DNA of 64,000 nucleotides, from positions 1,948,501 through 2,012,500 of the forward strand of contig JARFIW010000115.1 of NCBI GenBank assembly GCA_036346225.1. The letters run 5' to 3'. The DNA comes from Platerodrilus igneus (Eukaryota; Arthropoda; Insecta; Coleoptera; Lycidae). A model generated the notes under the pieces. It made no database searches. It saw only the letters and a program-made list of their open reading frames with translations, and was not told the origin of the DNA. Each line of letters opens with the position of its first letter. Position 1 is the first letter of the stretch. The position numbers and the translations under genes are program-made. Positions 15,301 through 30,300 of this stretch are shown one piece after another.

Positions 15301-18300
15301 CCACTATTTGATAGCCGATATTCGATATGCAATATTCAATATCCGACCTTCGATATCTGATATCCCATACCTGATATTCAATATGCGGAATTCGAAAGTC
15401 GGTATTCAATATTCGAACCCCCATAGTCACATTTAACATTCGATACCCGATATAACATATTGGGTATTCGATATCCAATACACGAAATTCTATATGCAGT
15501 ATTTGATATCAGACATTCTATACCCCATATTTGATATTAAATATCCCACATTCGATATTCTGTATTCAATATACGACACTCGGTATACAACGTACGCTAT
15601 CCAATATCCCATATTGGATAATCAATACCCGTCATATTCGATATATCCGATAACCCAAATCAGTTATTTCATATTCCAAATTCGATATTCTGTATTCGAT
15701 AACCTACATCCGACGTTCGATATGTAATGAAAGATATCCGAGATTTGATATCTGACATCTGATGTTCTGTATCCGACACTCGATATTAAATGTTAGATAC
15801 ATATCGATAAAGAATGATTGATAATTTTCATCACACGATATTCCATATACAATCGATATCTGACATTCGATATTCTGTATCCGATAATCGGCATTTTATA
15901 CCCGACGTTAGATATCCGAAATTTAATATCCCACGTTTGATATTCTGTATTGGATATTCGGCAAACATTTGATATATGATATTTGATATCCGATGCTTGA
16001 TATCCGACATTCAAAATGCAATATTAGATCCCCGATATTCGATATCAGTCACCCGAAATTCGCATTCCGACATTTGATAGGCGGTGTTCGATATCTGAAA
16101 TTTGGTATGTGATATTTCATCTCTGATATTCGATATCCCATATCGAATATTCAATATCTAACAATTTATGTGTGATATCGGATCCCCGATATTTAATATT
16201 TCATAAATCATATCCAATATTTGATATCCGATAGTCTATATTCTGTATTCGATATGCTACAGCGGATAATCAATATTTGACATTTGATATGTGATATTTG
16301 ATCTCCTACATTCGATAACCGACATTCGACGTCTACTATATAACAGTCAATATCCGATATTCTATAAGCAAATTTTCCATATCCGATATTCAAGATCTGA
16401 AATACGTTTTTCAGTAACCGCTAGGCGGTATCCGATATCCAACACACGATATTCAATTTAACATTCTAGCTACGACACTTGATATCGGATACCCCACGTT
16501 AGTAAATCAATATCCGACATTCAGTGTGATATTTGATCTCAGACATTCCGTATTCAATATCTGACATTTGATATGAGATGTTTGATCTACGATATTTAAC
16601 GTCCGACATTAGATACCCACAATTACATTGCCGATACTCGATATTCAATATTTGATATCCGATATTCGATACCCCCTATCCGATATTCGCATTCCACGAT
16701 GCGATAGTCGATATTTGATTTTCGGCACTCGATAGTTTACATCGATTTCTGATATATAAATATTGATATCCAGTAATCGATATTCCCCATAACTGATATT
16801 TGATATTCGGCATTCGATATTCTATATTAGATATCCACCATTCGATATCCGACATTTAATATATGAAGTTTGACCGGCGACGTTCGATATCCAATCACTC
16901 ATATCCAAGATTTAATATCCGACAATGGATGCGTGATATTTGATCTTTGACATTCGATATTCTATCATTCATAAACCACCATTAAAATGGCCGAATTCGA
17001 CATACAATATTTGATTTTCGACATTCGATGTCCGATATTCCATATTTGATATTAAATATTCGACATTTGATATTCTGTATTCAATATCCGACACAATATA
17101 TCCAATATTGGACATTCTGGTTTCGATATTCGGTAACCGATATGTAATATCGAATATCTGATATCCTACATTCGATATCCACCATCCAATAGCCGTATAT
17201 TTCATGTCCGATATTTACGACATTCGATAGTCGGTATTTTATATCCGATACGGTGCCCAATGTTCGATAGTCCCTATCCCATATCGAATATTAAATATAC
17301 GACATTTAATATATGATATTTGATCTCCGATATTCGATATCCCACAAGTCATTTGCAATGTTCTATATTTGATTATTAATAAACGATATTCGATGTGTGA
17401 TATTTGATCTCCGACATTCGGTATCAGATCACTCAAGTGCACTATCTGATATCTGACACTCGATATCCAATCTCTGGTATTCAGTATCCAACCATCAGTA
17501 TTGGATATTTGATATCCGATATCCCTTGTCTAATAATACATTTTGGCATTCGATAGTCGGTATTCGATATCCCACACCTGTTATCCAACGCTGAATATCC
17601 TATATCCCAATAGAATATTCAATATACAACATGTGATGTGGTCTTGGATATCCGATACTCGATATCCCACAACTCATTTCCGATATTTGATAAGAGACAT
17701 TCGATATATGATATTTGATTTCCGATATTCGATGCGATCACTCATGCGATAAAGAACGTTTGATAATTATCATCACACGATATTCCATCTACAATCGATA
17801 TCTGACATTCAATATTCTGTATCCGATAGTCGGCATTTTATACCCGACGTTAAATATCCAACATCCGAAATTTGATATTCGACGTTTGATATTCTGTATT
17901 CGATGTTCGTCATACAATTGATATATGATATCCGATGCTTGATATCCGACATTGAAAATGCGATATTTAATCCCCGATATTTGATATCAGTCACCCGAAA
18001 TTCGCATTCCGACATTTGATAGTCGGTGTTCGATATCCAACGTTCGATCTCCGATATCTGAAATTTGGTATGTGATATATCATCTTTGATATTCGATATC
18101 CCATATCGAATATTCTATATCTAGCAATTTATGTGTGATATCAGATCCCGATATTCAATATTCCATAACTCATATCCAATATTTGATATCCTATAGTCTA
18201 TATTCTGTATTCGATATACTGCAGCCGATAATCAGTATTTGACACTCGATATGTGATATTTGATCTCACACATTCGATAACCGACATTCGACATTCACCA

Positions 18301-21300
18301 TACAACAGTCAATATTCGATATGCAATATTTAATATCCGCTATTCTATAACCGAATTTCCCATAGCCGATATTCAAGATCTGAAATACGATATTCAATAA
18401 CCGCCAGGCGGTATCCAATATCCAACACATGATATTTAATTTATCATTCTAGATACGACACTCGATATCGGATACCCATGTTAGTAGATCGATATCCGAT
18501 ATTTGATGTGATAGATTTTTCTACATTCCGTATTCAATATCTGACATTTGATATGAGATGTTTGATCTACGTTATCTAACGTCCGACATTAGATATGCGG
18601 CAACCAATTGCCTATACTCGATATGCAGTATTTAATATCCGACATCCGATAGCTTTTAAACGCTATTCTGTTACATTCCAAATTTGGACATGTACACTTT
18701 TAAATTTGCGAGTAAATTCCCGCCATTATTTTTAAAATAGACTTGTTCATTTCCGTCATTTCGGACAGTTGGGTTTGCGCAAAAGGAATGCGCAGGCGCG
18801 GAGTGCGAAAGTGCGCGGGTTTGCGACACGACAGAATTATTAGCCACCGAGACGTCGAACGGTGACGTTTGCCTGTGTCGTGGTGTTGTCTTTTCTCTTT
18901 TAGGATGTAGGTTTCTTTTTATCTCTTGTCTTATCGTACCTCTACCTGTATCCTATCGTACCGCTACAAACAGAAGAGAGAGACGAATAAATTTGGATTC
19001 AAATGGAATGACGCAACTTACTTCCAAACAACAAGGGCCCTGAGATTGGACTGCAAGGAACCTTTTAAGTGAGTTCTCCGCTTTATTTATCTTTTTGTAT
19101 CTTATCTTATCTTATCTCAATTGTATCATTGTAAACGTATTTGGTATGTGATACAATTTGACACGTAATTATGAGTAATATCATTATTGTGTAATATTGC
19201 GAATGTGGATCGTATCAGTGTTGCAAACTGTAGTAGTTGCGCTGAACCGGACGCCGGGCTTATAACAATTCTCATTCCACCATTCGATAGTCGGCATTTG
19301 ATATTCGGCACACGATTTTCGATATTCGGTACCCAATATTTTATATCGGATATTTGATATCCACCATTCAATAGCTTTATTTGATATGCAATATTTGATG
19401 TTCGATATTTATATTCTGACATTCGATAGTCGGTATTCTATATCTGACACTCTGTGTTCAACGTTCGGTGGTCTCTATCCCATGTCGAATGTTAAATATA
19501 CGACATTTAAGATATGATATTTGATCTCCGATATTCGATATCCCGCAACTCATTTGCGATGTTTAATATCTTATATTCGTTATTCTATATTTGATTATTA
19601 ATATCCAATATTTGATGTGTGATGTTTGATCTCCGACATTCGGTATCAGATCACTCATATCCACTATCTGATATCCGACACTCGATATACAATGTCTGAT
19701 ATTCGATATCCGGTCACCAGTATTGGATATTTGACATTCGATAGTCGGTATTCGATATTCCACACCTGTTATCGAACGTTGAATATCCTATATCCCAATA
19801 GAATATTTAATATCCAACATGTGATGTGGTATTTGATATTCGATATCCCACAACTCATCCGATATTTGATAAGCGACATTCGATACATAACATCCGACAT
19901 TCGATATATGATATTTGATCTCTGATATTCGGTGCAATCACTCATGCGATAAAGAATGTTTGATAATATTCATCACACGCTATTTCATCTACAATCGATA
20001 TCTGACATTCGATATTCTGTATCCGATAGTCGGCATTTTATACCCGACGTTAAATATCCAACATCCAAAATTTGATATCCGACGTTTGATATTCTGTATT
20101 GGATATTCGGCTAACATTTGATATATGATATTTGATATCCGATGCTTGATATCCGACATTCGAAATGCGATATTCGATATCAGTCACCGAAATTCGCATT
20201 CCGACATTCGATAGTCGGTGTTCGATATCTGACAATCGATATTCAGCGTTCGATGTCCGATATCTGAAATTTGGTATGTGATATTTCATCTCTGATATTC
20301 GATATCCCAATATTTTGTATTTGATATTCAACATCCGAACACATTTGATATACGATATTTGATTTCCGACATTTGATATCCAATGTCGCATCGATAAACG
20401 ATATCCAACATTTGAAATTTGATTCCCGACATTCGATATCTAGCATTCGATATTCTGTATTCAATAGTCGGTATTTGATATACAACATTTGACGTTCTGT
20501 ATTCTGGAATCGATAGCCAAAATTAGATATCTATCGTGCAATATTCGATATCCGACATTAGATGTGCGATATTTGATATCCCATTTCGTATATCCGATGC
20601 ACAACATCCGCCATTGGATATCCTGTATTCGACAGTCGGTATTTGGTAACCGCCACTCGATATCCAATATTCGGCATTTGGTCTTCGACATTCGATATCC
20701 AATAGTCCATGTAGAATTTTCGATATCCAAGATTAGATACGTGATATTTGATCTCTAACATTCGATATCCGATATTAGATAACTGATGTTTGATCTCCAA
20801 CATTTAATATTCGATGATCGATAACCGATATTCGATATCCAACATCCGATATCCGATATTTAATCCTCGGATATCTGATATTCCATAGCGGATATTCGAT
20901 ACGTGATACTTGATGTCCGATATTCAACATTCATTCTGTATTCGATAATCGGTATTTGGTACAGACTTTCGATATCTAACATCCGATATTCTATATCCCA
21001 TATTTGATATTCTGTATTCGATAGTTGGTATATATGATATTCAGAAATCGATACTCATGTGCATTATCCGATGTCGGACTTTTGATCTATATGATATTTT
21101 ATCCCCGATATTTGATATCCGATATAGCAATACCTACACTCGATCCGACATTAGATATGTGATGAGCCCTACCCGATATTCGATATCCAATATCCGACAT
21201 TCTAAATGTGATATTTATACCCGGCATTCGATATCCGATATTCCATATTGGATGTTTAACAACCAACATTCGATGCATAATATTTGATCTCCGATATTCG

Positions 21301-24300
21301 TTATCCGATATTGTGTATTCGATTATCAGTATTCGACATTAGATATTCATCATCCGATATCCCATATGTTACATACCGAAAATCGGTTATGTAAACATTT
21401 TTGGTTTAAATTTTAAATATTGACTGAATTCGCGGCAATTTTTAAAAAAATAGACTTGTGTGTGCATTTCCGTCACTTCAGACAGTTGCGTCGGCGCAAG
21501 GGAATGCGCAGACGTAGAGTGCAGAAGGAAGTGTGCGTTTTTCCGACACGACAGGACAGTGAACGAGACGTCGAACAGTGAGGTTATCTGTGGTGTGCCT
21601 TTGTCTTCTCTTTCAGGTAATGTAGGTTTCCTCTACCGTACCTATTATCGTTCCTCAACTTATACTTGTCGTACCGCTACAAACAAGAAGAGGGAAGACA
21701 GAAAATTTGGTATCAACGAGGGCGAAGCCCTACCCACGCCCAACAACGAGATCAATGGAAAGGATAACCGCAAGGTCGTGAAGAGCTCCACATTTTACGT
21801 GAGTACATTTTATCTATTTTCTTTAGGCGCCTCTGTTATCACGATAAGATTTTTGGTATGTGATAACAATTTGAGACGCAACTATGACGTAATATCTTGT
21901 TGCGCAATGTTATGTACGTGTTTATTATGTTGCCAACTGTCGTAGTGGCTCTTATCAATTACGCCGGGACTATAGCGGTGGCCATTAGAATGTATCACAT
22001 ATTCGATATTTTGTATTTGCTATTCAGCATCCGGCATTCGATATGTGATATTTAATCCTCGACCTTTGATATTCGATGTCGCATAATCTATACTCGATAT
22101 CATACATGTAAAATTTTACTCCCCGCATTCGATATTCTATATTTAATAGTCGTTATTTTATATGCAACATCTGATATTCGGTATTGTGTATTCGATAGTC
22201 GGTATTAGATATATATCGTGCGATATTCGATATCCAACATTTGATCTCCGACGTTCAATATCCGATATCGGATATTCTGTATACATTTTCACTCAACATC
22301 CAATATTCGATTTGATATCCGACATTCAAAATATGATCACCGACATTTGATATCCGATAACCCATAGCCCGAATCTGATATTCTGTACTTGATAATCGGT
22401 ATGTGATTTTCTATATGCGATATGCAATCTTTAGTTTTCGATATTCGATATCCCACATCTAGAATCCGATATGCGATATCCAACATCCTATAACCGTTAT
22501 CCGACACCTACAGAATATTCAATATTGCACATCCAATGTTGCACTTGCTTTATTCGATTTCTTACAACAGATATGCAATATCAGACACATGCTACCAGAA
22601 ATGTAAAATATCGCATGCGATTTATGATGCCAAAATACAATGTGCGATATATACCGTGCGATATCTAAATCCAATATGATATTGTGATTATACGATATTC
22701 AATATGCGATATTTTAACAAATTGCGTAAACTTCAGCAATCTGACATTCAATATGAGATTTCCGATATGCGATCTTCAATATGCGTAGAATGCGTTATCC
22801 GAAATACACGCTCGAATTTATGATTGTGATATCCAATTACAGTATGCGATATATGACATTCAGTATGCGATTCGATATGTCTAGTCTCTGATATGCGATA
22901 AATCGCGCCTGGTTTCGAATGCACTATTCCAAGTGCAGTATGCGACATACAATAACCGATTTACACTTGCCGACACGCAATTTCGGATATACAATATTCA
23001 GTATCCGATTTCCGATAAATCAGTCAACAATATGCTGTATGCGATATCAGACGCACTGCAGTATTCTAAAGCAAAATCCGATATGCAAATGCGATTTGCG
23101 TATGTTCGGAATGAGATATTCGGTATGCGATATTCGGATTACGAAATATTTGGTTTCGATACTCGGTATGAGATTACTATGTGCGATATTCGATATCCCA
23201 CATCTAGAATCTGATATGCGACATCCAATATCCTATAGCCGTTAGCCGACATCTGCTACAGAATATTCAATATTGCACATCCGATGTTGCACTATATGCG
23301 TTATTCGGTTTCTTACAAAAGATATGCAATATCCGACACATCGTACCATAAATGCAAAATATCGCATGCGATTTATAATGCCAAAATACAATGTGCGATA
23401 TCAACCGTGCGATACCTGAACCCAATATGATATTGTGAGTAAACGATATTCAATATGCGATACTGGAAAAAATTGCGTAAACTTTAGCAATCTGATATTC
23501 AATATGAGATTTCCGATATGCGATCTTCAATATGCGTAGAGTGCGTTATCCGAAATACACGCTCGAATTTATGATTGTGATATCCAATTACAGTATGCGA
23601 TATATGGCATTCAGTATGCGATTCGATATGTCTAGTCTCTGATATGCGATAAATCGCGCCTGGTTTCGAATGCACTATTCCAAGTGCAGTATGCGACATA
23701 CAATAACCGATTTACACTTGCCGACACGCAATTTCGGATATACAATATTCAGTATCCGATTTCTGATAAATCTGTCAACAATATGCTGTATGCGATATCA
23801 GACGCACTGCAGTATTCTAAAGCAAAATCCGATATGAAAATGCGATTTGCGTATGTTCGGAATGAGATATTCGGTATGCGATATTCGGCTTACGCAATAT
23901 TTGGTTTCGATACTCGGTATGAGACTACTATGTGCGATATTCGATATCGCACATCTAGAATCTGATATGCGACATCCAATATCCTATAGCCGTTAGCCGA
24001 CATCTGCTACAGAATATTCAATATTGCACATCCGATGTTGCACTATATGCGTTATTCGGTTTCTTACAAAAGATATGCAATATCCGACACATCGTACCAT
24101 AAATGCAAAATATCGCATGCGATTTATAATGCCAAAATGCAATGTGCGATATCAACCGTGCGAATCCAATATGATATTGTGAGTAAACGATATTCAATAT
24201 GCGATACTGAAAAAAATTGCGTAAACTTTAGCAATCTGATATTCAATATGAGATTTCCGATATGCGATCTTCAATATGCGTAGAGTGCGTTATCCGAAAT

Positions 24301-27300
24301 ACACGCTCGAATTTATGATTGTGATATCCAATTACAGTATGCGATATATGGCATTCAGTATGCGATTCGATATGTCTAGTCTCTGATATGCGATAAATCG
24401 CGCCTGGTTTCGAATGCACTATTCCAAGTGCAGTATGCGACATACAATAACCGATTTACACTTGCCGACACGCAATTTCGGATATACAATATTCAGTATC
24501 CGATTTCGATAAATCTGTCAACAATATGCTGTATGCGATATCAGACGCACTGCAGTATTCTAAAGCAAAATCCGATATGCAAATGCGATTTGCGTATGTT
24601 CGGAATGAGATATTCGGTATGCGATATTCGGATTACGAAATATTTGGTTTCGATACTCGGTATGAGATTACTATGTGCGATATTCGATATCCCACATCTA
24701 GAATCTGATATGCGACATCCAATATCCTATAGCCGTTAGCCGACATCTGCTACAGAATATTCAATATTGCACATCCGATGTTGCACTATATGCGTTATTC
24801 GGTTTCTTACAAAAGATATGCAATATCCGACACATCGTACCATAAATGCAAAATATCGCATGCGATTTATAATGCCAAAATACAATGTGCGATATCAACC
24901 GTGCGATACCTGAACCCAATATGATATTGTGGGTAAACGATATTCAATATGCGATACTGGAAAAAATTGCGTAAACTTTAGCAATCTAATATTCAATATG
25001 AGATTTCCGATATGCGATCTTCAATATGCGTAGAGTGCGTTATCCGAAATACACGCTCGAATTTATGATTGTGATATCCAATTACAGTATGCGATATATG
25101 GCATTCAGTATGCGATTCGATATGTCTAGTCTCTGATATGCGATAAATCGCGCCTGGTTTCGAATGCACTATTCCAAGTGCAGTATGCGACATACAATAA
25201 CCGATTTACACTTGCCGACACGCAATTTCGGATATACAATATTCAGTATCCGATTTCTGATAAATCTGTCAACAATATGCTGTATGCGATATCAGACGCA
25301 CTGCAGTATTCTAAAGCAAAATCCGATATGAAAATGCGATTTGCGTATGTTCGGAATGAGATATTCGGTATGCGATATTCGGCTTACGCAATATTTGGTT
25401 TCGATACTCGGTATGAGACTACTATGTGCGATATTCGATATCGCACATCTAGAATCTGATATGCGACATCCAATATCCTATAGCCGTTAGCCGACATCTG
25501 CTACAGAATATTCAATATTGCACATCCGATGTTGCACTATATGCGTTATTCGGTTTCTTACAAAAGATATGCAATATCCGACACATCGTACCATAAATGC
25601 AAAATATCGCATGCGATTTATAATGCCAAAATACAATGTGCGATATCAACCGTGCGAATCCAATATGATATTGTGAGTAAACGATATTCAATATGCGATA
25701 CTGAAAAAAATTGCGTAAACTTTAGCAATCTGATATTCAATATGAGATTTCCGATATGCGATCTTCAATATGCGTAGAGTGCGTTATCCGAAATACACGC
25801 TCGAATTTATGATTGTGATATCCAATTACAGTATGCGATATATGGCATTCAGTATGCGATTCGATATGTCTAGTCTCTGATATGCGATAAATCGTGCCCG
25901 GTTTCGAATGCACTATTCCAAGTGCAGTATGCGACATACAATAACCGATTTACACTTGCCGACACGGAATTTCGGATATACAATATTCAGTATCCGATTT
26001 CCGATAAATCTGTCAACAATATGCTGTATGCGATATCAGACGCACTGCAGTATTCTAAAGCAAAATCCGATATGCAAATGCGATTTGCGTATGTTCGGAA
26101 TGAGATATTCGGTATGCGATATTCGGCTTACGCAATATTTGGTTTCGATACTCGGTATGAGACTACTATGTGCGATATTCGATATCCCACATCTAGAATC
26201 TGATATGCGACATCCAATATCCTATAGCCGTTAGCCGACATCTGCTACAGAATATTCAATATTGCACATCCGATGTTGCACTATATGCGTTATTCGGTTT
26301 CTTACAAAAGATATGCAATATCCGACACATCGTACCATAAATGCAAAATATCGCATGCGATTTATAATGCCAAAATACAATGTGCGATATCAACCGTGCG
26401 ATACCTGAACCCAATATGATATTGTGGGTAAACGATATTCAATATGCGATACTGGAAAAAATTGCGTAAACTTTAGCAATCTGATATTCAATATGAGATT
26501 TCCGATATGCGATCTTCAATATGCGTAGAGTGCGTTATCCGAAATACACGCTCGAATTTATGATTGTGATATCCAATTACAGTATGCGATATATGGCATT
26601 CAGTATGCGATTCGATATGTCTAGTCTCTGATATGCGATAAATCGCGCCTGGTTTCGAATGCACTATTCCAAGTGCAGTATGCGACATACAATAACCGAT
26701 TTACACTTGCCGACACGCAATTTCGGATATACAATATTCAGTATCCGATTTCTGATAAATCTGTCAACAATATGCTATATGCGATATCAGACGCACTGCA
26801 GTATTCTAAAGCAAAATCCGATATGAAAATGCGATTTGCGTATGTTCGGAATGAGATATTCGGTATGCGATATTCGGCTTACGCAATATTTGGTTTCGAT
26901 ACTCGGTATGAGACTACTATGTGCGATATTCGATATCGCACATCTAGAATCTGATATGCGACATCCAATATCCTATAGCCGTTAGCCGACATCTGCTACA
27001 GAATATTCAATATTGCACATCCGATGTTGCACTATATGCGTTATTCGGTTTCTTACAAAAGATATGCAATATCCGACACATCGTACCATAAATGCAAAAT
27101 ATCGCATGCGATTTATAATGCCAAAATACAATGTGCGATATCAACCGTGCGAATCCAATATGATATTGTGAGTAAACGATATTCAATATGCGATACTGAA
27201 AAAAATTGCGTAAACTTTAGCAATCTGATATTCAATATGAGATTTCCGATATGCGATCTTCAATATGCGTAGAGTGCGTTATCCGAAATACACGCTCGAA

Positions 27301-30300
27301 TTTATGATTGTGATATCCAATTACAGTATGCGATATATGGCATTCAGTATGCGATTCGATATGTCTAGTCTCTGATATGCGATAAATCGTGCCCGGTTTC
27401 GAATGCACTATTCCAAGTGCAGTATGCGACATACAATAACCGATTTACACTTGCCGACACGGAATTTCGGATATACAATATTCAGTATCCGATTTCCGAT
27501 AAATCTGTCAACAATATGCTGTATGCGATATCAGACGCACTGCAGTATTCTAAAGCAAAATCTGATATGCAAATGCGATTTGCGTATGTTCGGAATGAGA
27601 TATTCGGTATGCGATATTCGGCTTACGAAATATTTGGTTTCGATACGCGCTATGAGATTACTATGTGCGATATTCGATATCGCACATCTAGAATCTGATA
27701 TGCGACATCCAATATCCTATAGCCGTTATCCGACATCTGCTACAGAATATTCAATATTGCACATCCGATGTTGCACTATATGCGTTATTCGGTTTCTTAC
27801 AAAAGATATGCAATAACTGACACATCGTACTAAAAATGCAAAATATCGCATGCGATTTATAATGCCAAAATACAATGTGCGATATCAACGGTGCGATACC
27901 TGAATCCAATATGATATTGTGAGTGAACGATATTCAATATGCAATACTGGAAAAAATTGCGTAAGCTTTAGCAATCTGATATTCAATATGAGATTTCGGA
28001 TATGCGATCTTCAATATGCGTAATCAGAGTGCGTTATCCGAAATACACGCTCGAATTTATGATTGTGATATCCAATTACGGTATGCGATATACGGCATGC
28101 AGCATGCGATTCGATATGTCTAGTCTCTGATATGCGATAAATCGTGCCCGGTTTCGAATGCACTATTCCAAGTGCAGTATGCGACATACAATAACCGATT
28201 TACACTTGCCGACACGCAATTTCGGATATACAATATTCAGTATCCGATTTCCGATAAATCTGTCAACAATATGCTGTATGCGATATCAGACGCACTGCAG
28301 TATTCTAAAGCAAAACCCGATATGCAAATGCGATTTGCGTATGTTCGGAATGAGATATTCGGTATGCGATATTCGGCTTACGAAATATTTGGTTTCGACA
28401 CGCGGTATGAGATTTCTATGTGCGATATTCGGTATGCGAGCCGTATGGAAATTCTAACGAACCTCAACAAACCATAGATTGGTTAAAAATCATCCTGTTA
28501 TGTGTTACATTCCAAATTGGCAATGTAACGTTAGATTTAGTTATAATTTAAATCAATAACGCTACCTTCCGTCGTTGCTGACAGTCGCGTCTGCGCAGAG
28601 TGAATGCAGGGGTGCGCGAGTGTCAAAAAGGGGACTAAGCCGCGAGAACTCGACGAAGTAACAACTTTCTGTGGAATGGAGTGTGTTTTTTCTCTTCCTT
28701 GTACCTTTACCTTTATTGTACCTGGTACCGTAATTCCTTCCGACCCCCTACGAGTGCAACAAAAGTTAAACGAAGGACGGACGGCAATTTGAGGTTCAAC
28801 CCAAGCTACAAATCACCGCTGGATCCTGAGATTTAAGTTCCGCTACGCCACCACGTAAGTAATTTGATTTGATTTAAATTGTGCTTGCAAATTGACTTAA
28901 AAAGCGATTGCATCACCCGTAAAGCATGGTCGGTATATGTTATAAAATGGCAGGTAAGTATAACAGATGTCATTACCTTCAAAATAAATGCAAGATGGCC
29001 GATTTGTAAAATACAAAGCCGTTGCGTTATGGATGGCGATCGGAACTAGCGTTACTGATATAATATACACCAGTAGCTTTATACCACAGGCCGAAAGCGC
29101 TGTCTCGTGAGGCGTTCTCCTAGAAACACCCAATATGGCCGTCAGCAAAATGATTCCTGAAGGTTCGACTTTCTCGACGACGTGTCTGAAGATATCTAAC
29201 CAGAACTGAAATTAACATAAATTACGTTAGGGTAAATTTTTGGTTGGTTCAACGAACCTTGAGCTCAAACAGCGGTTTCTTATCTTGAAATATTAAGTCG
29301 ATGCTCTGATTTTTATAACGTAGCGTTAGTACTCGCACGTATAGAATTAAGAAGTACGCAGCTGTGTATATATGGAGGTAGTAAAATAGATTTTGGTAAA
29401 ATCGATAACCTTTGACCATAAGAAACAAGACTATGCACCATGTCGTAGCCACAGCAACGGCCCAATCTTTCTTGATCGGACCAAGTGTATCAAAACTTGC
29501 TGTTTTGTAACTGTTGACCTTGTAAAACCTAAAAAAAAGTGTTTAAAAGATTTTAGTTGTTGGAGTTGGGGCAATTCAAGCAACGAAACAACAACTGAAG
29601 ATGGCGCTGCTTATTCTAAAATTGTACATTTATTTAAATCGCGGTTGAAGTGGAATTGGCGATTTATCTTCTTCAAGATATACCCTGTTACATGCCGAAA
29701 ATCGGTCATGTAAACATTTCTAATTTTAGTTTAAATTTGTAAAGAAATTCGCGCCAATATTTTAAAAGACTTGTGCGTGTATTTCCGTCACTTTAGACAG
29801 TTGCGTCGGCGCCCGAGAATGCGCACGTCAGGGACTAATCATCGAGACGTGGACGAGTGTGGGCCTTTGTCTTCTTTTTTCAGATATGTAGGTTTCCCTT
29901 TACCTCCTGTACCTGTTATCGTTTCTCTTACCGGTATCCTTTACCGTACCACTACAGAAGAGAGAAGACAAATCTAATTTGGTTTCGCCGAGGGGGCGAA
30001 AGACGACCCACGCCCACAATGCCCAACTGCCGCCAAAATAGCTGTAATGTAGTGAAGAGCTCCACATTTTACGTGAGTACCTTTTGTCTTTTCCTATACT
30101 CAAAATAAACATTTTTTGTATGTGATAATAAATTTGTAACATAAATATGGCGCAACCCCTTATTGCGCAACATTATGCACGTATTTATTACGTTACCAAC
30201 TGTCGTAGTGGCTCTTATACATTACACGCCGGGACTTTAAAAATATACCTTAGAGTAGAGAACCATAGAGTGTAACAACCCCAAGTTCACGGTTGTACTC

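Noticed and set aside
21460..21945. 161-codon plus-strand frame in dispersed repeat copy 3
   Set aside because: The frame is not preserved in the sister copies at 18.7 and 29.7 kb, so it is chance within a non-coding element.
22748..27432. Seven near-identical 66-codon minus-strand frames and matching 93-codon plus-strand frames, looking like a multigene family
   Set aside because: They sit at the 744/751-bp satellite period, overlap each other on opposite strands and show no differential constraint at codon positions; they are satellite by-products.
22456..28437. CRISPR-like array of regular repeats
   Set aside because: Repeats are 744-751 bp with no unique spacers, and the context is a eukaryotic intron.
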